A stretch of 64,000 nucleotides of DNA, taken from contig OX485809.1 of assembly GCA_950295325.1 (NCBI GenBank), positions 26,474,001 to 26,538,000 of the forward strand. Direction: 5' to 3'. The notes beneath the pieces are model-generated. The model was not told where the DNA came from. It did not search any database and saw nothing but the letters and a program-made list of their open reading frames with translations. Positions 12,350 through 25,582 of this stretch are shown in pieces (the stretch's first letter is position 1; each line of letters begins with the position of its first letter). The position numbers and the translations under genes are program-made. The stretch comes from Polytrichum commune. Taxonomy: Eukaryota; Streptophyta; Polytrichopsida; Polytrichales; Polytrichaceae.

Positions 12350-13290
12350 TTAGTTGCACAAATGCACGTGTTGTTGTATCGCAGCTAAACCATTTGCTCG
12401 ATAAGCTAGTGAGCGGGCCTCCATTGGACACGCCACATCTCCTACAAGCACAGACACACAATTCGTGCGAGATGATCCGCAAATCCAAATCAAGGCCACA
12501 ACTATTCTTGTCATGATTTGTTTTCGGAGTTCATATGATTCGTATCTTATTCAATGCTCATGTTTATTGGCTCCCCCCCTCCCCCACGCTCTTCCTCTAT
12601 TGACTATTGAACCTAAAATGGATCGATGTTTTTGAGCGTCCATATGCATGCATTGCAACCATGCTAAATATCAGCTATACATTTGCTCGATAAGTTCAAT
12701 AGGTCTCCAATGGATATTTTTAGCTCTAGATGAGCCACATCTCTTAAAACAGCAAACATGCAATTAGTGCAAGATGATTCACTAACCCGAATTATGGCCG
12801 TAGCATTCTTGTTCATAATTTATCTTCAATGTTCATGTGATTCATTACGAAAATGCATCTCAAGCTTATTAAATGCTCATATATATAGTCTCTCTCTCTC
12901 CCCCCCCCTCCTCTCCTGTGTTGACTATTGAACCTAAAATGGATTAATTTTTTAGCATACGTGTGTATGTATAGTATTGCAGCCATGCTAAATTATGGCT
13001 AAAACATTTGCTCATAAGCTAAGCAAGCCTGCAATGGACACAATCTAAGCTTTGCATGAGCCACTTCTCAGAGGAGAGCTAACACACAATCAGTGCGAGA
13101 TGGTTGACAAATCCGAATCATGGCGGTAATCATTCTTGTTATGATTTATCCTCAAAGTTCATATGATTCATACCTTATTCATTATCTAAGTGAAGACTTT
13201 CAAGCTTATTAAATGCTCATATAGCCTCTTCCCCTCTCCCCCCCCCCCTTTGTTGATCATTGAACCTTAAATGGATTGATTTTTGAGCTT
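12350..13290. repeat. Three-copy tandem repeat, ~290-330 bp unit
   Basis: Three head-to-tail copies share the same order of landmarks: CATTTGCTC at about 12391, 12680 and 13005; a GTGC(G/A)AGATG block; ATTCTTGTTATGATTTAT-like sequence; a run of C residues; then TTGA(C/T)(T/C)ATTGAACCT at about 12600, 12921 and 13253. Copies have diverged by substitutions and small indels and code for nothing. Related single copies lie near 28.8 kb and 60.5 kb, so this is a dispersed family locally amplified in tandem. Confidence 0.85.
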
Positions 13291-16072
13291 CCGTTCTTAG
13301 ATTTGTACCTAATGGTAAACCATCCAAATATAGGTGTTTGACTAAGAAAAGTTGTTATTGAGTATGCATATCTTAATGACCATTGGGTGCAATAGGCCAA
13401 GCATTCTTTCTATGATGGGTTCAATATGATGGCCATGACCTTGTACTATCTTGTGGCCATTAACCAATGTATTTTTTTTAACATATAAGTATTATAATTC
13501 ACATCTTTAGAACTTTGTAGAAAATCTTTGGACTTTATGATAAATTTTTTAGCAAGATGTATGTGTATGAATGTTTGGTTCACTGTAAAAATTGGGGGAT
13601 GGAGGGCATAATTCTTTCATTTTGTTCACATGAAGTAAGGCTCAGACACAACGTAGGGTATTAAGCAAATTGGGATACACAGCTTGATTTGCATAATGCC
13701 ACATCCCAAGGGCCCCTTGAGGTCCTTATCAAGCGTAAACAAATCCAACTGTAATGTTTTACATTTAAAATATTGTCTAACTTTGGATGCAAATCATCCA
13801 TTTTCATCCAGATACATAATCAAATGTTATGATCCAACTACACCAAGCACACACCTCTATGGCCAACTCAGATTTTGACATTCCGTAACAATTTTGGTCA
13901 AGTTAACTTTTCTTGACCCATGCCATTATTAAACGTGCATTACTAAGAATATGAAACCAAGGTCATTTATACAAATGTGAAATGATGTGGGTTCGAAATA
14001 TTATAATAAAATTAAACTAACTTTTTGTTAACATTTAATTTATTAATTATTAATTATTAATTATTAATTTAGAAAGCCAACATGTTGCAGTCTGTACAAA
14101 AATAGATCAAACCACAAAATTTTCTACCTCACACTAACTTTTAGCTCACAGTAATAGGTGTGAAAGGAGTACCTATGTTACTCACCAAATTGTAAGATTT
14201 TCTAAATCCATGTACTTAGTCAGCATCCTTCCAAATTATGAGAAGTTTTCATCCATCATAAGATAGATGTGCCTAATTCATTGCCTCGTTGTAAAACAGA
14301 CACCTACATTTGAGAAGTGAATGGTCAATTGGTGTGGATTTAGAACGGGCATTAGGAAGACACGTGTTGAAATGAGATTGGATGTTATGCTCATAATTTA
14401 TTACCATTCTCGACAATGCAATAGTCAACACAAGTGGAGGAACCTATACAACCATGTAGTAACTCATTATTTTCAATTTAATAACAATGAATGAGATATT
14501 CAAAGAAGCTACAAAAATATTGAGGAAAGTGGTTACAAACACAATCTGGATTTGCTAATCATCTCACACTAACTATGTGTTTTATATCCTTACCTTTAAG
14601 GAAACAATTTACATTGAAAAGGAGGTAACAATATAACTCTAAATTATCAATCGAGTTTTGAAGAGGTACATTGAACTAGAGAGAGAATTATTACTTACAA
14701 GCGAACCACTCATTCATCCAACATAAAACTCCCGAAATAGCATACAACTCAAAGATTATTATTTCTAATTGATTTAACACCAAGATTAGTTTAAAATACC
14801 TCGGATTATCTATCCAAGTCATTCTAAATCAATTCGGCCATAAACCTATAGGAAGTCAAATTGTTATGTTTGATGGACGAGAGGTATGTGATGATACCCT
14901 CTCTCCAACACTACATGAGACCATATGTGCCCTTCAACTTCACTACACAATTATGGCAAGTTTTTTTTATGATCTAGGTAGAAAAGTCATGTGGAGTGGG
15001 GTTACAAAGTATCTACAAAAATAACATCAAAGTTGGCAATGTAAAAATAATGTTAGATATGGTTTTATTCCTCACACAACACAATGAACACTTCGAACTT
15101 CATGTTTTAAGTCGCGTGGTAATAACATTGAGGCAAATTCTCGACTTGGGCTGCAACAACAAGGCACTTATTTAAAGCTCCTCGGGAACATGCCGGGCTT
15201 GCCCCATGTCTCTTGAATACCGGGGAAACTATTTTCATAGAATATTAAATTTGTGCATGTAAGCTATCTTGTGATTTAGAAGCCAGGTGTGGAGCTAGAA
15301 GTAATGAAGTATTGGATGAGTACAAACAGTGTGGGGAAGCTTAGGGCACCCATTACCGAAATTGCTTATGAGATGTCGAGATTGCAATTAGTACATCGGA
15401 ACTTATGATAGTTCAAGGATGGACATTAACTTTAACTTAGTGTGATGATTAAACAGGACTAAACTTTTTGCATCGGAAGACTGAGGATTTGACTGTTACT
15501 TGTTGCATATCCTAAACAATCACACTTTTCGAACTCGACATATGAAGACATCAAGTATTGTTGTATTATCAATTTTATAGATTTAGTAATAAAAGAATTA
15601 GTAATTCCTGTCCATCTAGAAATGAAAAAAGAGTCCTTCTGCTTTGAAGCTTGGAGATTACCAAATCTTTGATATGATTTACTTTGGCTCGATGTATGTG
15701 AGAGGTGATGAATTGTCAAATGGTTTGGGGGAACTTCGTTGCAATCACTTTGCGTAAAGTCCTTGACCATAGATTGAGCTCCATTACTAAAGGATAGGAG
15801 AGAAACCCACAAACAATCAAAATTAGGCTCTCAAATGGGTTTTGGACCATGAGAGCACTTTAGATTGGACACCAGATTTGGAACTAAATATCTTCTAATG
15901 TAGGTAAACATCGTAGAATTTAGGGCTGTGTGAGCCAAATCTACTTAAATCTCCTTCCACATAACATATGTGAGCTCTGATTGTAAGAATGAATTAATTG
16001 TGGGTGTTGCTCGAGGGTGTAGCCTCTACACTTTCCCAAGAGGTCACCCGAAACTCTTTGCCACTCATAGTG
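13291..16072. other. AT-rich spacer, no gene recognised
   Basis: No open frame here shows a domain, conserved motif or plausible exon chain. A TTAATTA-type microsatellite lies at about 14036-14072. The rest looks like decayed noncoding DNA. Confidence 0.5.
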
Positions 16073-16336
16073 TAGCCACACAGGGGGTCCAACCGGGGTC
16101 TGCCCAGCCCGGCCGATGCAGGGCCCTCCTGGGAATGGTGCCGCTCATCCCGGCATGATGGGACAAGCACCCAAAGTCCACTGGATGGATGGCATCATAC
16201 CGGGTGGGTTGCAACCAACCAGCCCAGGGGCTCTAGGTGCTTGTCCCGTTCTGCCTAGATAGGCAGCCCCATCCCCGGGAGGGACCTGCACCGGCCCGGG
16301 TTGGTTGGGCCCCGACTGGACCCCCTGGTGTGGCTA
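16073..16336. repeat. GC-rich foldback element (long inverted repeat, ~100 bp arms)
   Basis: Left arm 16073-16171 begins TAGCCACACAGGGGGTCC and ends GGGACAAGCACC. Right arm 16236-16336 begins GGTGCTTGTCCC and ends GGACCCCCTGGTGTGGCTA, the imperfect reverse complement along its length. A 64 bp loop separates them. The GC-rich block sits abruptly in AT-rich DNA, which fits an inserted foldback or MITE-like element. A transcript would fold into a ~100 bp hairpin. Open frames across it are by-products of the high GC content. No clear target-site duplication was found. Confidence 0.85.
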
Positions 16337-19300
16337 GCATATCAGTAAGCATCCCTGTCCTGCACAAACTTGTTCATGGAACCCTACCACACCCCGAGGC
16401 TCTCAATTCCAGCCCTGATATACGATATAAGAAGAACATTCATCCACAACGCCTCACTCCTACTTCCGCATCCCCGCATCTCGCTCATCCCTACCTCTCA
16501 TACCTTTCCAAAGCTAAACAAGTGCAAGAGTTGGAGACCACAACGACAGATATGCTTAGACTGCTGAAGATGCCACATTGTTGAGGATGTTACACTACTG
16601 AAGAGGTTGTGGTGTTGAAGCCGAGGTCACCACAGTGAGCAGTTGAGGCATGTGGACAACGAGTTACCACAACATTTAAACGCCAAGTTTCTAAAACAAC
16701 TATGAACAACCAAGCGCATGGGCAACCCCGAACAACAAAGATCAAAATAACTCCAAACACCGAGTACCCAGCATGCCCATGCCCACAAATGCAATCCATC
16801 CTAAAGATCAAGATTTTGATCTAGATTTATCGTAGACATAGACAACAAACTCTTCAGCAATGGTTGAAAACAATATGTTATGTTTGGAACTCACCAAATG
16901 CAAGTACATGGCTATTGTGCCACTTTAACGCAAACAATGACACATTGATGTTATATATAATAGCAAAAATGCACAACAAAGCCATTTGGGAACTACGGAA
17001 AAAATTCTATCCAACAAAATAACAAGACACTACACGCTTCTAAATACATAAACTTATAATGAACTACCTCAAAAAAACACAATACCAACATGGTTACTAC
17101 CATGCACTTGTGGTGAGCCCAAACAGCCCACTGCAATGCTAGGTTCAAAATGGACATCCTATGCGTCATAGGCCACCCATACAAGCACCCCCACCAACAA
17201 ATCCTATATCATAAAGTTCTAACAATACAATTCATTAAATGTACATATTGTGTTGATATATTATATGCATAAACCCTTGACATGAAAACTTCAACCACTC
17301 ATCAATAGCATCACAACAAGAGGATGGAGTGTTCCCCATTCATGGGTCCAATTGCATGTGGAAGAGCCAGTACACGCATCCCATCAATGAAAGCTTGGCA
17401 ACTAAACTAAAATTCCTTGTCACAAATCAAGAGTACATTTAGACAATCAACACAATCACCACACCATATGCACATTCAATCCTAATCCACAAATGAAGAC
17501 TTGAAAACCGACAATTTGGCACAAACCTCCAAGACATGTTGTTGATCATAAATAAATAAAAAGGAAACATTAGAAACACGAACCTACATTACATATTGTA
17601 CGAACCCATATTGTCGGACCTACATTACAACTTGCAAAACAAACAACCCATCACAAACCTCCCAGACATGCCATAACACAACACAACAAAAGTTTGGTAG
17701 TGGTACAAATCATTGTTTTTAGCTCAATTAAATAATTGCTTGGGATAGGTTGTTTTTTGAAACTACATTTCCTACATGTATTCATATAGCAATACCAAGT
17801 CATTTTATAATCACAAGGATCAAACTCAAACCAAATTATATGGAATTCACACTCACTCCCAACCAACATGGAGCTAATGGCCTGGTGTCAACTATTTACC
17901 CAAAACATACCCTTACATCCTACCTTCTAAATTTATTATATTCTTAGATACATTTAATCGGCACATGTACCTATTATTGGTTATTATTAATGATTACCGG
18001 TTACTAACATAATGTCTACTCCCTGCAAAGGGTGAAGTAGTTCTACATCTAATGTCATCGTCCTCCAAGACGTGGCCATGGATCTTTTACAATAAACACT
18101 CTAGTCACTCCAACCTCCCCCAAAGACCAGAGTTCTTCTCATTTTGAGCTTTGATTACAAATTGCAATTCATAAATTACAATTTTTATCATGTATTGTAT
18201 ATTACGATCATTGGTGTCACACGTGATCTTATTTTGTCTTCCTATTTTTAGCAATATTTAATTTAGATATAATTCATAGGTGCCTTCCAATGTTCCTGAT
18301 GATCCCTTGCTCATCCTACACTACATGTTCACCATATTCTTGCCCCCATCAATAACACATGTGCCAATCCAATTCAATAACGTATTGATCAAAAAAGGGA
18401 ATGAAGAAATCTTCTATTTTTTTAACTCATTTACAATCAATTATTACACTTTTGGTTCAATAGGTTTTATAATCTTCACTTTTAGGCATGGTAATTGCAC
18501 CTATTTTTGACACTTTGAGAAGTGTGGGTACTTAGAGTGATCCCATGTATGTGCCAAATATCTCTCTAGATTAGCCTTTCAAAGCAATGTCAAGGCCAAT
18601 GATGCAATTGAACTCCGTTGAATCATGTCTCACTTTGTCACACAATTTTGTAGTCACACATTTCTAAATTCAATTCTTATGTGCTACCAATCTACTAGGT
18701 CACAATGTCCCACCTTTTGCATCCATTAGGGCTCAATGCTTCTTGAATAACCTACTAAGTTATGGTCATATTTAATACCCCATGATTGTGAGAATATGCA
18801 ACCACAAGTGACAATATGACATGCCACACTTACTTATGGTGCTTTAAATATAGCTCATTACAATATAAAATTGACAAAAGTATGATCCTATTTATGTTGG
18901 AAATTCCACTCACTTGTCTCTAGTATGCAATGAACTTGTCAAGTCTTTACCCAATATTTTATTATTTAAAGAAGAAAAAGCGTGTATTGAATGCTATGTG
19001 TCCATTAGGACCTTAAGTTTTTGGAATCCAAAATAGGTCGAAGACTGAAGAAAGTGCACCCACCTTGTATGTGTGCAAATTTGAGCATCACAAAGCTAGA
19101 ACTATCATCCACTTCGAAGTTGTTAGATAGTTTTTGTGAAGAAAAACACATAGAGGTGGCATAAATGTTGCCAGTTTCAAAATGGAAGACATGTGGACTC
19201 AAAACAAACACCATTTGTAGATGTGTAAGAACCCAACGTACAAGTCTAGCATTCACTTTTAAACACAGATCTAGAACAATAGTACATTGTTGGAACAAGT

Positions 19301-22300
19301 TTTGAAACATATAGTTCATTTTGGACTCCCAAACCTTATAAGTCATAACAGAACACAAAACATAAGTGTAGATCTTGATTTTTTAGTTGATCAGAGTGTT
19401 GGCAACCACAAAATAACTTTCTGTTGTACCCTACAATCTTTCCCCTGATTAACTTACTCTATGAGTGTTGGCAGTTGCATGAAGCCTTGTCGGTAAGATT
19501 CAGGTTAGACATCTACTAAGTTAAAATCAGTAGGCAAAAATCGTTCCACATTTGACACTTCACAACGTACCATTGATATCAGATATTGAGCAAAAACATA
19601 TCAATCTTCAACTTCATGATGCTAGAAATGATTGCTTTTTACTACACTGATTATCGCAATAAGTGCATGTTAAATCCAGAGTAACACTGTGTAATAGCGT
19701 CTTGCTCAGAAGTTTGATCTTTACGAACAGAAGTTCAATATAGGTTGTTCAGACAGTATACTATACACATAAGTGACATTGATATAATATTACATTCTCA
19801 CTAAATGGTTATAGCACTGCATAACTCCGAGTTGTAACACACAATAATTGTGATAATCAATGTAGTGTGAATTGTGTTACGTAGAACTGCACAATGACAT
19901 GCTCTAAATTGCCTAGTTGGAATTAAGTCAATCTAGGTGGCACACATTAAGCAAGGTTAGAAGGCTTTCTCGTTGAATTACTTGTTTTACCAACATCAAG
20001 CCTTTGCAATATATTTCATGTAGTATCATTGGGCTATTTCATCTCCTAGCAAGATATCCATTGGATTATATCATACAGTGTGGATCTGGAACCCTAGATG
20101 AAAGTGCTAGTTTCTAGACTTGTGAAGGTCCATCTAGATTGGGCACCAAATGCTTTCATCACAAATTGTGCACAAGTCGAGATAGTTGGATCGCAGTCAC
20201 TTTGGCTAGGTATTCAAGTGTTATTGTTTGTGGCACATGCTGCGAGGTTGGTTGCATCATTTCGTTGCCAAAATTAAGGATCATGTTATTTGTGCAATTG
20301 TTTCAAAGGGCCTGGGAAATATAATGTATGACACAAATTGCCCCTTTAACAATCAAATTGGGTCTTGGCCATTCGCATTGATATCTAAATTCCTCTTAGT
20401 TTTGAATTTCAAGGAACACGTTGAAAACAATGGGTTGATATGATGCACGTGTGGGTCATTGGCCACAATACCTTTATGTAGGATATGACACAAATGTTGC
20501 GATTGATGGCTACCACTCTAGCCTTAAAGTGACACTTAAAGTGTCCAAATGCATAGCACATGGGTGTAGGTTGGATTGGGTCATCTATAAATTGATGGTT
20601 ATTTCCAATGTTAGTACCAAGCGATGAGGAAGTTCCACGATTTGTGCATAACAAGAAACATGAGCATTTTTTCATCAATGCAATCTTGACAGCTAGGGAG
20701 ATTTTGGACCAAATGTTGAGTTATTCTTCCAATTGCCGGAGATGGTCCTGCAATGATTGTCAATATATCAAACCTTAAAATGTCATGCAATGCATTCCCC
20801 ATATTCCAAATGGGAATGTTGAGATTGCATGTGGCCACTTAAAGGTAACATTTGCAGACATCAAATAAACTGCATCACGATGCTTCACCTTGACCTTGCG
20901 GAGGGCATTATCCTGCACTAATGTGGATCTCTCACTAGAATAGTTGAAGGCGGACGACAAAACATGTTAAATCTCCAAGTTAATTGTCCTATGGATAATT
21001 TGATACCATCACATGAGACCATCTCCTCCCCTGCCTTCCAACAGAGTCCCAATAATAATCATTACCGCAATTTTTGCATTAATTTTACAAGGTTGGTGAC
21101 CTCTGCGTTTAGATGACCACGAGTAAAAATGAAACATTTAACAACCTTTAAAGCAATCAACAAGACCTCAATCGTAACCTTTTGAGACACCTCCAGAGCA
21201 ATGTTACATACCTCCACGAATCCAAATGACTTAAGTACATGGTCTCCAATTGCGCATATACTAGTGGAAAGCTCAAGGACAAGTAGATGAGATTGAGGCA
21301 CGTTCACATCAACCATGTCAGGCCCAAAAAAATGACAACACACACAATGATGTCCAAAGTAGGGAAAATAATGGAGTCAATTGGTGGCACCTCATAGATG
21401 ACCTCATAAGGCTAAGATCATTGGGCATTGTAGCCTACATTGCGGCTCTAGATGACGGCGTTGTGTCCCCTTTCATTGTGGAGGAAGGATGAGTGAATAT
21501 ATGGGAATCACTAAAATGCCAATCAAAAGTCCAATTGATGGGGAAGTTTATGGAGCTCCCTCTCTAGTGTCATGGGATGCGGAACGCAAGGCAACATCAT
21601 CAACAAGAGGATGTAACTTGATGGATTCCCTTGCCATGTGGGACTATGTTTGCACAATCTCATCATGGCTTGCGATATCCTTGTGTAGAGCAAAAACATT
21701 GTCATTATAAATATCTTCAATGAGGTATTGGGCACAACAAACATGTCATTGAGGGAGCTTCAATTGAATAAAATGGATCTCTCAACAACGTAACATTATG
21801 TGCATGAGGCTCTTCAATTTCATCATGTTAATTAAAGTTTGTAGGGTTGTCCGAATGTGGGGTTACAACATGCGTGTCGGGATGCTCGTCGGGATTTGTA
21901 GTCTAACCTTGTCTTTTTCTTTTCTTTTCTTTTTTGGCACAAATTATGGTCTAACCTTGTCACTAGCACACCATGTACTCATATGCCTCCTTACATTGCA
22001 TTGCTTTGTTTTCCTTTTTCCAAAAATATATTGCCTTGCTCTTTCCCCTACCAATATTATTCACCATATCCATGCACAAAGCATACCATCATGCAAACCT
22101 TAATTTTTTTTCCTTGCTCCATGTAACATAGCATTATTCTTATGTAGCATGGTGTAACCTATTGTATATTATAGGATTTGTCTATACTTCACATTTCACG
22201 TGTTCCCCATTGACTTCCTCACGTGCCTCCCTTGCACATGCAAAAATTGAGGTCACAACCAACATTACACAAAGTGTGGGCTTCTCTGTCACAAAAAGTT

Positions 22301-22375
22301 TAGAATGCAAGTATAGTGGTCATCAGAGCCCAACATTTTCCTTTCTAATTGCACCCATACCCAGACCATGCCCAT
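16337..22375. other. Long AT-rich spacer, no intact gene
   Basis: About 6 kb with only short, motif-free frames. The minus strand at 20.6-21.35 kb has several neighbouring open pieces of protein-like composition, but no family could be recognised and they do not join with consistent phase; they may be a decayed element. A T/C-rich run lies at about 21908-21935. Confidence 0.45.
19785..19875. repeat. Dispersed repeat, copy 1
   Basis: The block ATTACATTCTCACTAAATGG, then TATAGCACTGCATAACTCCG, then GTAACAC and GATAATC recurs at 27550-27640 (TTGCACTGCGTAACTCCGAA, GTAACAC, GATAATCG). Its first half recurs at 60048-60090 (ATTACATTCTCATTAAATAA, TATAGCACTACAC). Noncoding; origin unknown. Confidence 0.6.
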
Positions 22376-22690
22376 CAGCAGCGACCTATGCCCACCCATG
22401 CCCACCCATAGCATGACATGTGCACACCCATGCCCACCCATGCCCGCACATAGCATGACATGTGCCCACCCATGCCCACCCATGCTATTCAAATTGCGCC
22501 CATGTATTCAAAAATTATGTAATGTGTATTGTGTAATTGTGTAATTGTGTAAATGTGCCCCACCCATGCCCACCCGTGAACAATAATATCGCAGCCATAC
22601 CCATGCCCACCCATGAACAATAATATTGCACCCATGCCCACCCAAAACCCATGGGCATGGGTGGGTATGGGCGCCCAATGTAGGGCTCTG
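22376..22690 (-). repeat. CCCATGCCCAC minisatellite with composite unit, copy A
   Basis: Repeats of CCCACCCATGCC alternate with AT-rich spacers holding GAACAATAATAT. Read on the minus strand, the block starts CCTACATTGGGCGCCCA, goes through CCCATGGGTTTTGGGTGGGC and repeats GGGTGGGCATGGG separated by ATATTATTGTTCA. The same order occurs on the plus strand at 61149-61266, so this is a mobile or duplicated unit rather than simple local slippage. Glycine/histidine-rich open frames through it follow from the repeat and are not called as genes. Confidence 0.8.
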
Positions 22691-24620
22691 GTGGTCATTA
22701 AACCTAATGCTTTGCTCACCTATGTCAAAACCAAGTTTGCACAATGTAAGGTCAAGGAGCTAAGGTTATAATGGGATCACCAGTGACACAAAAAGGTGAA
22801 TGTTGCTATTCAAGTGGCTATGCACAAGTTGTATTGTGCTTAATACCCTCGAATCTTGCAGCACGTGTGGGGTTGACACCCATTTTACATGACATTCATA
22901 AAAATAAAAATACAAAACCCTTTGTGCAAAATATTGGTACCCTCTTTCCAACTAGAGAAAAAGTAATTTGGAGGTGTACCACTGCATCCCAACACAAATA
23001 AAAACATTCTATGACACATGGACATATTGGAGAGAGAGAGAGAGAGAGATTGGAGAGGGTAACTTGTTCCATGGTTGTAAAGAAAGTCAGGGGTGTCGAG
23101 TCTTGAAGAGGCCCATTATGAAGATAGTTCTTGCAACCACTTATTTTATTGGATAAAGAAGAGTTGTAATTATTATTAATGTCATTGACTTTGTCCCATA
23201 TACTCTATAAATATGAGAATAGCTTCTTAAGACCCTTAGCCTTAAATTCTTAGGGGTTTCTCCTTTTATATAGATGACATGTAAGAATGCAATAAAGGAC
23301 TTCAAATATCATTGATTATTTCTACATCTTGTAGACAATCATTTTTGGAGCACATCCATGTATGGTTACAATGTCATGTATGATTCACGTGTATGCGAGC
23401 GTGTATGTTTGCAGAAATTTAAATGAATAATGGTATCTTACTTAGATCTCACTTGAAACTACCTAGTCAATTTATTTCAATCAAAGTTAATAATTATGTT
23501 GACTAGTTGACAAACACTTGGGTCAAAGGAATCGCATTAAAAATGGTCAATGTGGGTCCTAATGTAGTTTATGAGAATGTAAGATTCTTGGTCGGAGTTT
23601 GTAGATCATGGCATGAATATTTTGGAACACAACTCTAGCATGGCAATGGCGGAGGTGCCTAACATGCTTGAGTCACTTCTTCAAAGTCAACTCAATGAGT
23701 ACATGTATCTTATTATCTATTGGTCAAGTCCACTTCTACATTGAGCCATGTACACTTACATATTACCTTTCTAGCTCTAGACAGGATAACATTATTAAGC
23801 AGCGTGCATTCGTTCATCTGGGCCGTGAGAATATAACAAGTCTTGTGTTATAAGAGATTGAATTAAGTGAGTCAACACAATTGGGGGACCTAGGTATCAC
23901 TCAAAGAATCAAGACATTTAAATGCATTTTCAACGTTAGTTCTAAATCAAAGGAGATCCGATTTTCAATCCGACTTTTGGTGTTGTTTCATCATAGTTTT
24001 GCTAGTGCAACGCAAACTTTGTTGTGTAAACACAATCGGTAGAAGTTGGAGAACATGAGGAAAACTGAGCCGCTTAGCACTCATGATCTAACATGCTACA
24101 TCGTGGATGACCACCTTCATATGGCATGGCGGTGCTGCATTCTAGAATAATTCAATAGTTTCCAATATTCACAAAGACCAGAGATATTGTTGAATGTAGG
24201 ATCTAGCTTGTTCAATTTGGTTCCTTAATAAGAAGCATGTTCGGAGAAATCTTCACGAACTGATTCAATTCCAGTGTCCTGGACATCGGTGGACGAATTG
24301 AGACTTGGACTATGTGTCTGATGAGTTGCCATAAATCAACCTGACCCTGAGCCACGGTTTCCTCATGTGCATACGAAATTAGGTCACATATTTGAGAATC
24401 TCGCTTGAAAGCATTGAAGAAGCAAAATTCAGAGAATGATGACAGTCCCTTCATTGACGATCAAGTTGGCCCGTGTCAATGGTGAGCACGAAGAACTTCA
24501 ATCATGTGGTAATCCATATGAGATGCATGGATCGAGGAAGAAAGAAATTCACTGTTGAACGTTGGATTTTTGAGAGTGGATGTTTGCACTTTCAGTAACC
24601 GATGTTTACATAATTCAACA
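22691..24620. other. Spacer before the U2 array, no gene recognised
   Basis: AT-rich, with a GA microsatellite at about 23033-23050. No conserved protein motif or RNA gene was seen. Confidence 0.45.
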
Positions 24621-24720
24621 GATTTTTACTTCCCACATGAGAGCATGAAACCTTTCTCAAATTTCTAGGAATGGCCATACGGAAGGAATCGCAGAGCAGA
24701 CGAGGTGAAGATAGGGTTTG

Positions 24721-24766
24721 GTCCCATAGTGACTGGGAAGCGACCAAGGCAACGGTGAGGTACAAG
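24721..24766 (+). promoter_or_regulatory. U2 snRNA promoter elements, copy 1 (USE-like and TATA-like)
   Basis: GTCCCATAGTG at 24721 resembles the plant upstream sequence element (RTCCCACATCG) and begins 71 bp before the U2 start. TACAAG at 24761 sits 31 bp before it. The ~40 bp between the two starts fits the wider Pol II-type plant snRNA spacing rather than the Pol III type. The same pair at the same distances precedes copy 3. Confidence 0.65.
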
Positions 24767-24791
24767 AACGAGAGGGATGGAAGGTAGAAGC

Positions 24792-24988
24792 ATACCTTTC
24801 TCGGCCTTTTGGCTAAGATCAAGTGTAGTATCTGTTCTTATCAGTTTAATATCTGATACGAGGCTTATCTAGTCTCACGATATTAATCAAATTTTTATCG
24901 GGTGTTGGTTGATTTGGCAGCTTGCTGTCAGTCAGAACTCGCGAGCGTCGCCTTGGTATTGCACAAGCTCCTTGGCAGGCGCAACCCT
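24792..24988 (+). ncRNA. U2: U2 spliceosomal snRNA, copy 1
   Basis: Starts with the invariant U2 5' end ATACCTTTCTCGGCCTTTTG. The branch-point recognition stretch GTGTAGTATCTG is intact, followed by CAGTTTAATATCTGATACGA and a stem-IIb hairpin GAGGCT..AGTCTC with one wobble pair. AAATTTTTAT serves as Sm site. A 3' stem-loop pairs GCGTCGCC with GGCAGGCGC around TATTGCAC. Length is near the usual ~196 nt; the 3' end is placed from the last stem and is approximate. U2 pairs with intron branch points in the spliceosome. Confidence 0.93.
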
Positions 24989-25501
24989 CCCCCACTGGGG
25001 ATCCCAAAAAGAAAAAACTGCATATAGGTAGGGGATTATCAAAGCTTCGTTTTTTCTACATAGCTTGATCCGGTCCTCCAGAACCCTACGCATTTATAAA
25101 CCTTAGTGCACTTTTCACTGATACCTCAAGCATGCATTCTTCATATACGCTTCATGGTACTCTTCAGGTACCTTTCACTGATACATGGCTAATGCACGCT
25201 TTATGTACAATCATCAGAAAATGTATTCCAGGGGTAGAGTTTGAATCATTGTTGCAGCAGATTCCGTTTCATTCCGTCATTCCAGAGTGCTGTAACGAGA
25301 TATTCGCTACTTGTTTGCAGAGGGAATTAGTGGCCGGTTGCATGTGAAGGTTTTGTGCATCAAACATGGTTCGTTCCAATAATAAGATACTGCCATACTG
25401 AAGAGGTCAGTTGAAGAATCGCAAGTTGTGAATCCGTCAATTTCTGCCAGGATGATTCTCAATGTTGCATTTCCTTTATGTGTATGGAAGATGTGGATTC
25501 T

Positions 25502-25557
25502 GTCCCATACTGACTGGAAAGAGGTGGAAAGAGGGCAGGGCGAAGACGAGGTACAAG
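25502..25557 (+). promoter_or_regulatory. U2 snRNA promoter elements, copy 2
   Basis: GTCCCATACTG at 25502 and TACAAG at 25552 correspond to the elements of copies 1 and 3. TACAAG stays 31 bp upstream of the U2 start, but the USE-like box is about 10 bp further away (-81). The rest of this upstream region has diverged from the other two copies. Confidence 0.5.
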
Positions 25558-25582
25558 AAGGCCAGGGATGGAAAGACGAGGT

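Noticed and set aside
12350-13290. CRISPR-like array from three regularly spaced repeats
   Set aside because: Units are ~300 bp with diverged copies in a plant nuclear context; there are no short identical repeats with unique spacers.
16237-16584. Proline-rich open frame across the GC-rich foldback
   Set aside because: It lies in one arm of an inverted repeat and its length follows from GC-rich, stop-poor DNA; no domain is seen.
20409-21343. Cluster of minus-strand open frames at 20.4-21.3 kb as a possible gene
   Set aside because: The pieces do not join with consistent phase and splice sites and show no recognisable domain.
22289-22744. Glycine/histidine-repeat open frames on the minus strand (GMGGHG-type repeats)
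   Set aside because: They are translations of the CCCATGCCCAC minisatellite in several frames, with no start context or neighbouring exons.
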